The position numbers and the translations under genes are program-made. From positions 97,723 to 161,722 of the forward strand of contig NW_019091449.1 in the NCBI RefSeq assembly GCF_001949145.1: a stretch of 64,000 nt of DNA, read 5' to 3'. The notes under the pieces are model-generated. The model was not told where the DNA came from. It did no database searches and saw only the letters and a list, made by a program, of their open reading frames with translations. Numbering within the stretch: the stretch's first letter is position 1; each line of letters starts with the position of its first letter. The stretch is from Acanthaster planci. Its lineage: Eukaryota > Echinodermata > Asteroidea > Valvatida > Acanthasteridae. Below are positions 13,901 through 26,552 of this stretch, one piece after another.

Positions 13901-16190
13901 ACATAAAAGCTGAAAATCAGGGCCAACATCTAAACAAAAAAAAGCTGAACTTTCACATCCCTTATCAATGAACACAAGCACGTTACTAAAAGCAAATTTT
14001 ACTCAACTCAAATGAAGAGCTTACACTAATTTGGGCTTCCTGAAATTTAAGGACTACTGTATAATACTGTAAGGCATGTGTACTGGCATGTTTATAAAGC
14101 AAATCTTTTCTGTTACAAACTTTTAAAAAGAAAAAAAAAACCAGTGTGCTATTTCTATGACTACAGATGGACACTACATGTGTGTTACATGTACTTCTCT
14201 TTGGTTTTATCATGGTTTTACATGTATGTACCTGAACATTACTACAATATGTCAGAGTGAATGCACAAAATGTTGGAACACCTGCATACTGGTATGTACA
14301 TGTGTACCGGTATTTGTACGTAAACATGTATTGTCTTCAGTCTTATTAGGTACCTCTTTCCTTTAGTAACAAGAACCTGTGAAAACTTGATCTCGTCAGC
14401 ATGTCGGTCTAATGAATTACAGAAACTGACCATCAGTCACCATTAGATCTGTGGTAGTGCGACAAGTGGAATGGACATTATTTGAACACAAACAGGTTTT
14501 TGCCAAGTGCCTTTAGCAATGTTCCCATTGGACTTTCCCTTCACAGGTAGGCGCAAACTTACTGTGACATTCCTTCGTGTCCATCTACATGTATCACGCA
14601 TTCCCACGTGGACTTTATTTTAACCATAACGGAATGTTTGTTATGTTAGGCCTAATAAGACCAGCTGATTACATTACCTGTGGGGTACAAATCATGGCAA
14701 AATCGGCAAAGTCTGACAAAATCAGACAAATTTAGCCTAATCTGCCACAAAGACGACGAACCCGTACAGGAAAAGCCCGGTACACAATGTGTGTATACAT
14801 AGCTTTATCCGGTATGCTCCACTGTGTGTGTGCTGCATGCTGCTGTACTGCCAGAGACTGGGAACCATACAACCATTTTCATGTGCCCGCTACCGATCTC
14901 TGTGGAGACAGTAGTCTGGTGCGTATATTTAGCATGGTCGCGGCCAATCTACATTGTATTTAAGCCTCATTTGAGCTGTATGCAACCAAGCTGACCATTA
15001 ATCAACAAAACACACCTAAAATAAAAGTGCATGTTGCTTACTTGCTTATGGACATTCATCGAAAAGATGACAACATATTTATCTTTCATGATAATGTTTT
15101 CTTACAGCCCACTTGCCATACATGTATGCTTGGAGTATACACACAGCCGGAAGTTCTATTACCAAAGTAAACACTATGCATATTGCCGTACAACTGGAAT
15201 TCAGAAAAAAATGGGAAAATTCAAAAGCACACAAGACTTTGTACAATTTTTAATTGCAAATAATCGCAAAAAATGAGAAGCAAAAAACAAAGACATCAGC
15301 TGATTTGAGGAAATGCAGCACACGTGCTTGATTACATTTTTTAAGATTCTCTGTTGGGCTGTTTAATTTCTTGCAAATAAAAGGCCAGACAACAATGCCT
15401 TTTCTTAAGTTCCTTGAAACCTTGACGGACTCAGTCTCAGAAACCTGTACCACAAACCCAAATCCTAAAATTCTCCACAAATGCAAGAAATCAATGACTT
15501 CTTAATTCTTTGAGAGGCAACAAGCACCAAAGTGCCCAGTAGTAAGGCTCTACGCCTTTTTTAAATTCCACAAACCTTCCAAAACCTCTACTAGTCTAGG
15601 GAGAAAATGAAAAAAGAAAGGAGTCTCGGGATATCGAGCAGCATAATGTACGTGTGCATGCATTGAGATTCATGCGTTCAATGACGTTTTCTGAAGGTCC
15701 TGAATTGCCAAATGATTCCAAAAGAGTCAACAGTGCTCTAAAGTGTCAGCTGTTGCAAACTTGCATAACTTAACCTTTCCAGCTTTCCTCCACTGTTTGG
15801 TAGAGCCATGTGTCATGAAGCACAAGCACAACAGGACTACATGTACATGTACATAACCACTGAGGAGTATTACTAAGTGATAGGCAGGGCATTTCAAAAG
15901 CAAACCTAATTGTATACTGTATGCGTTTCCAATAGATCACTATCAGAATTCTGTCCACAATTGTGGATATTAACATTGATTAATATTTGATTTCGATAAA
16001 GGCAACTTTAATGAGTATTTATGCTATCCGGTTATCATCAAATATACACGTACAGGTACATTGTACAGAAAACCCAACGGTTGTTAGTCATCTCAAAGTT
16101 ATCATGAAAGAAAGAGCAGCAACAATTCTTATATACTTAGGGGCCATCCGTAATTCTCATCATTTCATAAGTGTACAGAAAATAGGCTTT
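10977..16190. other. No gene seen
   Basis: A GC-richer island at about 12,870-13,650 has overlapping short frames on both strands but no recognisable domain and no convincing donor or acceptor pair. The rest is AT-rich with scattered ACATGT runs. Confidence 0.45.
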
Positions 16191-16197
16191 TCACTAA

Positions 16198-16400
16198 CCC
16201 AGGGTTCCTGCACCTAAAGGACAATTAAATTCCATGACCAAATAATGAAAATCCAAGACCCAATAACACAATTTCTTGGACTATTCGGACTTTTAAAGTT
16301 GCGAATAAGGTCCCGCATTTTATGCGATTACTTCTTATCATAGAAATCACGAACAATGTTTGAAAAATTCCATGACTTTTCCAGGCCTGGAAAACAAAAA
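16198..16400. repeat. Dispersed repeat ending in a CATGACTTTTCCAGGCCTGG block
   Basis: It runs from CCCAGGGTTCCTGCACC to a block of TTCCATGACTTTTCC followed by AGGCCTGGAAAA. From memory, similar blocks occur as interspersed repeats in other aquatic animals; I cannot confirm that here. No coding capacity. Confidence 0.4.
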
Positions 16401-17655
16401 CAATCCGGTGAAGGATCATCATTTTTCATTTTCAGGAAAAGCGGACAGTCTTTAACTCCCTCCCGTACAGTTTGTACGCTCGTGAAAATAATGGAAATTA
16501 TGGGCATACCTTATGTGTATACACATTACATCAATAGATTCGCCCACACTAGAGTCCCCTAATATGGCGCCTTTCGACTTTCACTTTCCTCATTAAGTGT
16601 TGCCAAACCTCTCGTCGAAAGAAAACTTCAAATTCATTTTGTTAAATAATAATAATAATAGAACATTTCTTTTGAGCAGATTCCATAAAATAATGTTCAA
16701 GTGCTCAACTTACAAGGTATAACATTCTGTACATACATTAACATACGACTACATTAAAGTTCTAAATTACCAACAATAAAAGCACCACTCACATGTACAA
16801 CCACACTAACCACCACACATTGGCACAAATATATTTAACGAGCAGCCTTGAACAGAACGTTTTACGTTTTTTAAAAACATAGTCTGAACTTCGGAGGGTG
16901 TAACACGTACTGGCACATATACAATAACGCTCATTACATGCTGTTGAACCTATGTGTACCATGTCAGCGTCATGAAATTACATTTGAAATAGAAAAATGG
17001 CAGCCTCCAGAAATAGCGGAAAAATTCAGCTGAGTGTTCTGTAATGTGGCGCAATTGAAAAAAAAAGAGAAAATCCCACGTAAACATTTAAATAGTTCTT
17101 TAGAGTTGATAACTTTGAATGAATCATTACCAATTTCCAAATAAAAATTGGAAAATCAAGCCCAAATAAAATTTCATTGGAATTTTGTAGTGGATGAGTA
17201 CAATCGAGATTTTGAAATTAGAATATTGGAAGTTTGATCACATTTCACTTCACTTAAATCTGAGGTAAAAATGTTGCTCTGGCAAGGCCCTAAAGGCAAA
17301 GTACACCACATTAGGGTACATCAACAAAATCCTACAGAGAACTCACAAAAACTAATAAAAATAATGGTTTTCTTTATGGGTTGCTTCATTCTTGATAAAA
17401 AAAAATAGGTCTAGGCTAAATGGAATTTCAGAAAGTGCAACACACTTGATACATCCTGGTCAGTGTCGGTTGCCAGACTGCGCATGCACTATGCAAGACG
17501 TCGACGCGTCTCACATTAATGTCACCCCACCAGCGTGTAGGGTAGGCAGTGTAGTCAAACGGTAAATTAGGTGACAAACACATGACTAAGAAATCAAATT
17601 ATTGTTCAAGTTTATTACGACAATAATATGCTCTGAGCAAGTTCTGATTTCTGTG
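16401..17655. other. No gene seen
   Basis: AT-rich sequence with a short AAT microsatellite near 16,645-16,660. No exon-like segment is supported. Confidence 0.5.
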
Positions 17656-17795
17656 AAGGTACGAGTTGCTCATACACAAAGGTATGAGTTGCCTTTGCTG
17701 GAGGTACGAGTTGTCCAAGGTGCGACTTGGCAAAGGTACGAGTTGGTACAGTTCATTAAGTTGATGGTACAAGTTGTCCAAGGTACTACGAGTTG
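17656..17795 (+). repeat. Seven imperfect copies of AAGGTACGAGTTG
   Basis: Units start at about 17,656, 17,679, 17,701, 17,717, 17,733, 17,764 and 17,780, with spacers of 3-18 bp. Most match AAGGTACGAGTTG with one or two changes. The same 13-mer occurs exactly once more at 49,283-49,295, directly beside a MITE. Confidence 0.75.
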
Positions 17796-18760
17796 ACCTG
17801 TTCCCATTTGAATCATATATGATATTTTTTCTAATTGTTCCGAGGAGTGGTACTTTCATAGTAGTATGTGCCATACTGGAATGAATACACAATGACTTTG
17901 AAGCACAAAAGTCTTTGACTGACGGACCTGTTCTTTCGGCTCCATAAACAAGACAATGCAATTCACTGTCATTCTCATGACTTAACATTAGATACCACTT
18001 GACTAGGGAAACGATTTGACAAATAAAATGGCATTTGTACCAAAATGAGTGATCCAAAACTTAAAAAAGTGAAGGCCTTTCAAAAATTTCACGGACTTGA
18101 AGTGAAGTTAAAATGTCACCTCCAACCTTCCTTTATCTGTTTGTAACATAGTACTACTTCCTTTTGACCATAGCCACGTGTGACTATTTTTAAGATTTTT
18201 GCTTAGATCACGATCATGAGCATGATGTAGGCCAACAACGTATCATGAATTATCAGCCATGTCAGCATGTAAAGCGAAGATACAGCGTAATGACCGTACA
18301 AGTACAACTTGGCTTGCTGACGAATTGGTCATGTTGGTAGGCCTACTGGCTGGAGAATGGTCTAAAAGACCAATGATTTTAAAAGGAACGGAGACCAACA
18401 TGTCTCATTAGGCCTAAACAATAAAGCCACAGTCTGCAGCGAGGAAGGTTTCCGTCTCAAGATGAAAAACACATTCAAGAGAATCCTTGCCAGCCACAGC
18501 TTCCTTTACATGCAGGCTGTAGTATAACAAACGTCGCGTGAAAACAGACACGACTGAAGTAAATTTACCCTTCAAATGCATAAACAAACTATGGTTCTTC
18601 GGCATATCTACCCCAGAAACAAGCACCAGTTGATCGGCACACAGCATCAGCTTTGCTACCAATGTCTACTGAAGATTTTGATTCTATTTTTACTTACCAG
18701 TAATAAACGCTGATTCTCCACGCTGCTATTTTTAGGTGATCGAGAAATACCTACTGCATA
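17796..18760. other. No gene seen
   Basis: The minus-strand frame across 17,599-18,057 includes the AAGGTACGAGTTG repeats and has no domain. I treat it as chance. Confidence 0.4.
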
Positions 18761-19510
18761 AACTGTCGTCTTGCTCGCGGAACCGCGATGTTTTGGAATG
18801 CCCATCGTGCGGCGATTCGCATTCAACGTGACGTAAAATATCACTCCGCGGAAGCTTGAAAACATGCGAAGTAATTCCAGTTTGGTGATATTATGACAGA
18901 AATATTTTGGTGAAAAAAAAACAGATGTCGAAATCTTATTCTCATCTAGCGCGTAAGATAGTTAGAAATATTTGGTTTTATTTTAAATATGAGCTGCGGA
19001 ATTAATTTGTTTACGTCACACTTCCGCCGGCCCCTTTACGGCCATATGTAAATGAACTGATCACGATGTTATTTTGAGAAAGGTAGATTCCCGTTCTGAT
19101 TACATTGTAATGTAACTGCACAACGCAAAATTTGAGCAAATCTGTTTGTTAGCTCACCTTTTGATCCAATATTCAGAGTTCAGGCAAGGGGAAATATCCA
19201 TGCAGTCCTGCTCTCTGCACGTGCAGTTGCTGGTGAATAACGGGGCCCGAAAATTTGAGAAACGTCGCATTTAGGGGGTGGGTCTCATGGTCTCACGGAA
19301 TCTGGGCAGTTAGCAACCGATTTACGTCATCGCTACGGAGATGACGTCGTTGCACCATATTTGGAAAGCCCGCCTTCCCGAAATCTTCAGCAGACCGGGG
19401 TTTTCTTGGATGCAGCCTGCGTACCCGCGTCTCTGCTGTGCTATATGACTTGTTGAAGTTGTAGAGCTCCACGTTGCTACAAAATCTTTCCACCGGTGCC
19501 GCTGACATCC
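18760..19510. promoter_or_regulatory. CpG-richer region with CRE-, ETS- and POU-like sites
   Basis: CpG density rises against the AT-rich surroundings. CRE-like words occur at 18,829-18,836 (TGACGTAA), 19,011-19,018 (TTACGTCA), 19,322-19,329 (TTACGTCA) and 19,342-19,349 (TGACGTCG). An ETS-like ACTTCCG lies at 19,020-19,026 and an octamer-like ATGTAAAT at 19,046-19,053. A 71-codon ATG frame on the minus strand starts at 19,508 but matches nothing I know. This looks like a promoter or first exon of an unrecognised gene, without proof. Confidence 0.3.
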
Positions 19511-20082
19511 TGAAATTTCTCTGTTTTAATGTTGGGAGATTACGAATTAATATGCTTTCAAAGACCTGACCCGCGTTTTATTCCCTCATATGGATGTAGG
19601 GAGCGACATTTTATGTTGCAGGAATAATGATCGCAAATTGTAATTTTTCTTGTAATCGAAAATACGTGTGTATATCCAGTTCTATTGAACCTGCATGTTT
19701 TTGCTGTTTTTTTGCAATATTAAAGTCTGTCCAAACTGCGGTTAACTCAAGCCATGGCGGTAGGAAAACCTCCAGCTCTAGCGGAGCCCAAATTACAATG
19801 TACAATACTCAAGGAAATTTGATGTCGCTGAAGGGGGATACATAATACGAATAAAACAACCTTGTCGATAGAGAGGGGCGGGGACTACTTATTGTAAGAT
19901 ATTGACTTTTTCCCCTGCTCTTCCAGCTCTTCCTATGAATGCAGACGCATTAAAAATGCCACTCGCCTCAACTATACTCTCTAATATTGAGAAGTTCACT
20001 TTTAAACCAAAGGGCCCTTAACTTTAAGAGGGCGCTCTTTTTGTTTTCAATTTTCAAATACATTTGGGTCGAGTTCGGGCGG

Positions 20083-20160
20083 CCTGTTCTTGACACGGGT
20101 TTCTTGTTCTCGCGTTCGAACGGCGGGAACACGACTCAAGAACACTGTTTTCGGAACAGG
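20083..20160. repeat. GC-rich inverted repeat with CCTGTTC/GAACAGG ends
   Basis: CCTGTTC at the left pairs with GAACAGG at the right. Inside, GTTCTTG pairs with CAAGAAC, and a TTCGAA lies near the centre. A second hairpin of similar vocabulary lies at 20,454-20,492. Confidence 0.5.
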
Positions 20161-20453
20161 ATCACTCACCACCTCCTCGTCAGGGTTTTACAGGAATACA
20201 CAGAAAAACTCGTGAGATTTTGATTTTTGAACAGCTGCAAACAGTAGAGAGATGGCTTCCAAAGCCATAGACAATGGGAAGTTTTGCAAAATTAACATTA
20301 ATTATTTTCCGTAACACAGAAATGAATGCTCCTGTTTAGGCCTATATAGAAAAGAATTCAGCCCATCCAAACATTAACCCTCGAATAACGTAGTCTACAG
20401 GGACACCTCCATGTTGCATGTTGCTTGTCACTAACTACCAGCGATAACCGGTT

Positions 20454-20492
20454 GTTTGTTCCTGGGGTTCGAGCGGCCGACCCACGAACAAC
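20454..20492. repeat. GTTC...GAAC hairpin
   Basis: TTGTTC and TGGG on the left pair with CCCA and GAACAA on the right around a loop containing TTCGAGCGGCC. It shares its vocabulary with the hairpin at 20,083-20,160. I considered a tRNA because of the TTCGA loop and found no cloverleaf. Confidence 0.45.
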
Positions 20493-20661
20493 AAATCGAG
20501 CTGTCCGTGAACATACGGGAACAAGACGCGTGTTCGCAATAAAAGGGAAATCAATTTTTAAAAGCCGTATACCATTCTGATGTAAGATTCGGCATGAATT
20601 TTATACGCATTACAGATTTACATCTTTATCATGAACATCGCCCTCTATATAGTGTTAGCAT

Positions 20662-20726
20662 GGCCGGCAAGTCACCCCCCACCTTTCCCCATTGACCGTC
20701 CCTACCAACAAAGATTTACGCCACTG
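20662..20726. repeat. Repeat end GGCCGGCAAGTCA...TTTACGCCACTG (copy 1)
   Basis: It matches 27,036-27,096, with GGCCGG(G)CAAGTCA at one side, a C-rich middle and TTTACGCCACTG at the other. The reverse of that terminus, CAGTGGC(G/A)TA, begins the repeats at 22,123 and 45,107, so all four probably belong to one terminal-sequence family. Confidence 0.55.
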
Positions 20727-21550
20727 CCCCAATGCAAAATAGGGTCACAAGCCTCTGAGTTTGAGGGTTTGTGTACAATACCTTGAGTTGGAAGCTACAA
20801 GTGCAAAAAATTGCAGAAATATCTTTACTATCTGTCCCTCTATTATGGCGTCTGTATAAATAGCCCGTGGGAACACAAAATATTAAGCTTGCGGGTAAAA
20901 TTCTAGTGATTTAATGGAATGGCACACACGAGGCACAAAATTAAAAAAAAAGATTATAAAAAAGGCACTGATTTTACAGCAATTCATGGATTATCAACTG
21001 AAAGGCCAAGAAGACCTAAAAGCAGTATTGTTCCCCTTCATCTGTTTTGGATTGGTGCTTTCAAGTTTACGACTCCAGACACTGACTTTCAAAACGACAG
21101 AGCGGTTTTAGACATCGACAAACGATAAATGACGCCCGAATTCGCTTAAGATACCTGGACGTGTTCAGAACAACTTTTCTCTTTTCCATGATAGGATGGG
21201 CGTAAATCCTGATCTTGAGGAGATCTTTGTTTTTTCATTTCATTTTATCAGTAGTGTTTGATGTATTTTTCTTGAATTGATAGTTAAGTGATATTTTTGA
21301 AGAAACTTACTGTGGACAATTCAGCTCAACATATTTTTATACAGATTATTAGGTGTTACAGTACAAACAAGTAAATACCCTTTTCACTGGAAGTGACAAG
21401 ATGGTGGCAGTTTTTCCATTATTAGAAAATCCTTCCATCTTTTTTTAGAGGGCGCTATTTTGCTTTTATTGTCACACAAGGCACTCCATGTCAAAAGAGC
21501 ATTTAAAAAATCCAAAAAAATTAATCCTTCAAATTAACACAACAAAGATT
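20727..21550. other. No gene seen
   Basis: AT-rich sequence. Two overlapping short frames at about 20,914-21,128 have lysine-rich low-complexity starts and no domain. Confidence 0.45.
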
Positions 21551-21973
21551 CAGAGTGGTGATGACTCGAGTCAATGACGCGACTCGAGTAAGACTCAAAT
21601 TACATTTTTTGGTGACTCGACTCGAGTCTCTGCGACCAAGTGACTCGACTTGACTCGAATCGAATTTCTCATGCAGACTTGACTCAAGTATAAGCTTATA
21701 AGACTCTTATCGAGTCTCAAAAAATTAAAAGCAAACTTTTAGTTGGCTAGATACCTGCCACCCTATGTCTGAATGAAAAAAAAATACCAAAAATGACTTA
21801 CATATAGTTGAGTTTTTATTGTATTTGATCCACAACTCTGCAACTCAAATTAACTCGAACTCGGTATGCTTAATTCTACTCGATTACACAAAGTTACTTA
21901 ACTCGACTCGACTTCTTGGCCTTGTTGACCGAATGACTCGAGTCACCAAATTTAGTGACTAGTTACAACACTG
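21551..21973. mobile_element. GACTCGAGTC-rich hAT-type MITE
   Basis: The left end CAGAGTGGTGATGACTCG and the inverted right end CAGTGTTGTAAC are related. The palindrome GACTCGAGTC and variants recur near both ends. Flanking 8-mers CAAAGATT (left) and CAAATATT (right) match at seven of eight positions, which fits a decayed hAT target duplication. There is no transposase frame. Confidence 0.65.
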
Positions 21974-22122
21974 CAAATATTTGAAGGAATATTGGCTATT
22001 TCTTTTGCCCAAACAAGCTGCCTATCACGATAAACAAGTAAAACCTGGAAAGAACTCTAAGAATGCCAAAAGAAAGTGTGATATTTGTACACAATGCAGC
22101 TTGAAATATGGAGACGCTACAC

Positions 22123-22309
22123 CAGTGGCATAAATGGGGGGGGGCACGGGTGCCTGTGCACCCTCTTCCCGGCTCCCCCCCCCCAATTTGAAACGTGTGC
22201 AAAATCTCCGTTCAACTACAGCTTATTTCCTTGTGGTGCCCCCTTGAAAAAAACACGTGTATACCCCCGGTGCCCCCCCCCGGAATTTCGCCCTAGTTGC
22301 GTCGCTGTG
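22123..22309. repeat. C/G-tract repeat starting CAGTGGCATAAA
   Basis: The left end CAGTGGCATAAA leads into a poly-G tract. The right part has poly-C tracts and ends near TTGCGTCGCTGTG, roughly the inverted complement of the start. This is the same terminal family as 20,662, 27,036 and 45,107. An open frame across it only reads the tracts. Confidence 0.5.
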
Positions 22310-25300
22310 CTACATGCCATTTGTTCACCGTCTGTAGCCACTTCCCTGCATCAGACACATTTCCATCTATATCATGGTTTTGTGTATCGCATGATAATAC
22401 TTCACGTCTTAGCAATCGAGTGTGCTGATTTCATCATCCTAGATATAGACCGATATTTACTCCCTCGTGGTACGGTTATCTGCACAATATGTTGAACGGT
22501 ATAGCCGGCACTGACCTTGAGCGCCTTTCCTTCAAGATCCGCGAAGAAAGTCAAGAAAGCCAAGATCACGTCGCTAATTCATACTACATGCTTGGTACAG
22601 CGGAAATGACAGTGGGCGTGCGGTAACAGAAACAGAGTAGGTCATTTTACTCCTTCTTGATCGTCCACTTATTTAGTCTGATTGAAATTCAAACAATCTC
22701 AGTGAAATATGGACATTATCATAGTCTACCTTCTGAGCGGGAGATACAGCAAAATTATTCTTTAAAATTGAAATTTCGAGTATGAACCTACAGGAACCAG
22801 CCTCCAGTTCGCTTCAAAAAGCGAACCAATACAACAAGCTGCTCTTCTAATGAAAAAAATCTTAATGTAGGAAAAATTAGATAATCGGAATGATATAAAC
22901 AGTATATAAAACTGCTCTGGTCTCTAAACGCAGCTGTTTATTGGGTGACCGTAAGATTATCCGCTCTAAATGTAAACAACCTACGTTGAAGCATTATGGG
23001 TGACAACCGTTAAATTAATTTAATAACAATTAATGAAACAAAGAAACTGGGGACAGCCTTGGAAAAGTCAGAACCAAGTCAATCTGGTGAAATCACTCCG
23101 TAGCCATGTAAACACGTCAGTACGCCGCCACGGGAACCGACCATCGTGGACGAGATGAAAAACGTTGAACAGAATTCCTGTTGTTAGAAGACCCCCTGCC
23201 TGTTCTGCAAAAGGCCCGACACTGACCAAAGGCCATGGGTTCCAAACTTTGGCCGTCTGTGAGCGATATTGGAAGTCTACAGACACGCGGGCATAGATTG
23301 CACCGAATGCAAAACCTTTCAGCACTGGATCTTAGCGTATTATGCACATCTGTTGTTTGTTTTGTTTTGTTTGTTTTCAATACACGGTGGACAAATCCGA
23401 CCACCAAAAAGAAGCCATTACTATGGGGCCACCTTGTCGCGGTGCGTGCGCGTGAAATTCCTCCTTGACCAATAGGCAGTAGTCAGTTGTTGAAGTGCGC
23501 GCGCGCACTCAAGTTGAGACAGCTGCGTACGCGTGAGTGTAGGAATGGCGTCTCATCGGATTTGTTACGCCTAAAAATATACTTGTGCACACTGCAATCT
23601 GTATGTATTTTAAAGTCCGAATGATATGCAGTAGGCCTACATTGTATAATATTATTACATGTATATCAGCTACTTATGTTGCTTTGCGACGATAGATTGT
23701 CCCGGCATTGTCCCCTGAAAATTGACCTCTGAACGCGCGCTTCTGGAACACTTGAATAGGAAAAACAACGTGCATAAATTTAAGAATTTCCGTTAAGTTA
23801 CTTAAAAAACCCAACTCGGAAAAAGTGCTTTGGAAAATATTTGCTAGTAAATCAATTTACAGAAATTGAAAAATTACCTGATCTGAAAGAAAAATATCCT
23901 GCCATAGGCAGACCGCGCAAGGGTTCTGGAAGCTCGCTGCGTGACCTTTACTTTCAGGCTTTGTGGCGCATACAGCATTATATTTATAGCGCCCTCTGTC
24001 ACAATCGTTCAACCATTAGCTCGAACCATCGAAGGAGTTTCATCCTGTGAAGGACGCACTCAGTTTGTATTTGCTGGAAATGTGGATGAAATTACGCCCT
24101 AAAATGATTATATTTTGTAATGTTACAGAAGTGAATGCGTGATTTTTTGCATGGTGTTGCACATCATGACATCAGTGTACAGGTATTTTAGTGGTTCTTC
24201 AGCTCTGGAGCAAAATTTGTCTTAGATGAACTTGAAGTCATCAAATTACCCCTTCTCCACCCCCCCAAAAAAACCAACTGCAATGCCATGAAATAAGCTT
24301 TCATCCTCAAGTTTGATTTGTTGGATAACGTGGCATGCTCTTGTGGTATTAGCCCATCACGGGGGCGACAATCTGATGAATTGTCGCAATGCCGTCTTTT
24401 GTTGTGATTAAAAAAATTACAGTAGACTTCCCGTAAACAAAGTACAGCAAGGACGTCTCCATCAGAAACCGGGACTCTGATGAAAGTTCCAAATTATTAT
24501 AGTCATTGACAGATCTATACCCAAGGCATACAGACACGTTCTCAACGAGTGAGTTACTGGTGTGTGACGCTGTATATATATAGGTGCACTGGTGTGTAAA
24601 GTTTCTGACTTGTATTGGTGAATTGGCTTGTTCAGTGAGGCATTTACGAACGCATAATACGGTACTTAAAAAGTCCCAGAAGTTGCTCCAAACATGTAAA
24701 CAGCAAACAATGCGAGAGAAGTCCGACGTATTGAACCGCTACGCAAATTGGTCCGTGTTAAAATTATGCACTAATTGCGACAGGTTGAACAATTAGGGGC
24801 AGTCAGCGAACAATCTGCATTTGTTTGTAATTCAAGAAGCCCCTCTATTCACATGAAATTGTACTGTTTTCTGAAGCCGATGATCCGACAGAAAAAATTT
24901 TCGTTGCAGTTTCCAAATCTCCACCGCAGTTTTCCCAGTAGATAATTGGATCTGACATTGTTCCCAGACGGAAACAGATGTAAAAAAAGTTCAAATAAAC
25001 TACTCTCATCGTATGCCCCTAAATAAAATATGTCAGGACCGTCATTGTAAACACAAAACAAAGCATTTATACAAAGATGATTGGAATAACAAATACTCAG
25101 AAATTTGCTTGTAGCATTTATTTTTCATCTAGATTTGAAAACAGAAATACAATCATTTAAAAGTGATACAAATATATAAAAACCTGAAAATCAGAAAACT
25201 CCGACGTTGACATGAAGGCTCCTCTTACTACCAAACTGTTTCGGGAACTTTTAAATGCCGACAAAGGTGAGGGCAGACAGGGTGGGTGTCTGATCAATTC

Positions 25301-26077
25301 TTTACAACTTTGGTTTTGAAGTCATTGTGTGAAACTCTTAATCTCAACGATCCTCACAATAGAGCCACATAAATCACACCTGTCGTTATATACGCCAATG
25401 TGTCACTTCTTGACGTCAAAATTTCACAGTCCAGTACGTGTAATGGAATTGTACTTACAACACACGATGCAAATGTAAGACAAAACGAAAAAAATTACAA
25501 CTCAAAGAACTTTCCACTTTGATAAAAATCACGTGTGTCATTCAAATGTGAAGTTAATACACAGAACATGACTTTACTTATAACAAACACTATCATATAA
25601 ACAAACTTCACACTGTACATGTACAATGTAGGCCCTATATGGAGCTATTAAATAGTCCGTGGGCTGACCACCGGAGCATATTCAAGAGATCGAGGTTAAT
25701 TGTAGAGTGCGGCATGCTGCTGTGCAGATTTTACAGTAACAACGGGACGCTGATTAAAACACAAAGCGATGACGTCAAAAGTGACTAACCGCCGTACAAG
25801 TCGTTACAGTCGTGTTATTGGGACTGAATATCCCCTAAGAAGACTAAAGTGGGTAATCTTGATGTATGATATTCCCTTTCTCCCATCGTTATTTTTCGTT
25901 ATAAGTACATGTACACACTTCCAACAGGAAGCAGAAAAACATACATGTACTTTACAAAGTGGTATTGTTTACAGCAAGGCATTAGAATTATATTTATCCG
26001 CATTTTATCACATATATCAAATTTGTTGCAGTCAGAAATTATCCTTTCAGTGGGAGTACCTTGACCTGCGCAGCGTG
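22310..26077. other. No gene seen; CpG-rich patch at about 23,400-23,560
   Basis: The patch at 23,400-23,560 contains an alternating GCGCGCGC run and an inverted CCAAT-type word (GACCAATAGG), so it may be a promoter. No exon next to it is convincing on either strand. The rest is ordinary AT-rich sequence. Confidence 0.4.
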
Positions 26078-26310
26078 CGTTTCATTTTGAAAGTGCCTTT
26101 TGAAAAGTTGTCACAGTAACGCCCACTGAATAACAAACATGAAAAAGGGGGAGTTAAAAGGACGAACAGTTAAAAGTCCGATCTGTTAGTGTTAGGAATG
26201 TCGTTTCATTTGTGCATGCCAGTTGAAAGGTTGTCACAGTATAAACGCCCACCAAACAACAAACACTGTCAAATAGGAATTAAAAAGTCCAACACTTAAA
26301 TTTCTACCAA
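26078..26310 (+). repeat. Imperfect tandem duplication, unit about 124 bp
   Basis: Unit 1 starts at 26,078 and unit 2 at 26,202. Both contain CGTTTCATTT, then GTTGTCACAGTA, then ACGCCCAC, then AACAAACA, then AAAAGTCC-like words in the same order. Confidence 0.65.
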
Positions 26311-26552
26311 AACGTTTGTATCAGGTCGTAAATCCAGGCGATGGGGGCATACATCTTTTTTTGGGGGGGGGTTATTAATCACCCCCCCACACACACACAC
26401 ACCCACACATTTTGTGGGTGAGAAAAACTTAAAGCGAATTGTGAAGAATTTTTCCGACTTCCAACAAATTCTATTTCACCCCAAAAGGAAAACAATTCAA
26501 AACAGACATAAATATGGCATTCTGAATACGTAATCACAGATGTACATCAATA

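Noticed and set aside
17599-18057. 152-codon minus-strand frame
   Set aside because: It includes the AAGGTACGAGTTG repeats and has no domain or conserved composition.
19293-19508. 71-codon ATG frame on the minus strand in a CpG-rich region
   Set aside because: No recognised domain, no clear donor site after it, and chance frames of this size are common. Kept only as part of the promoter-like region.
20454-20492. Possible tRNA suggested by a GGGTTCGAG loop
   Set aside because: No acceptor stem, anticodon arm or A box can be paired.
22085-22495. 136-codon plus-strand frame rich in Pro and Cys
   Set aside because: It reads the poly-G and poly-C tracts of a repeat.
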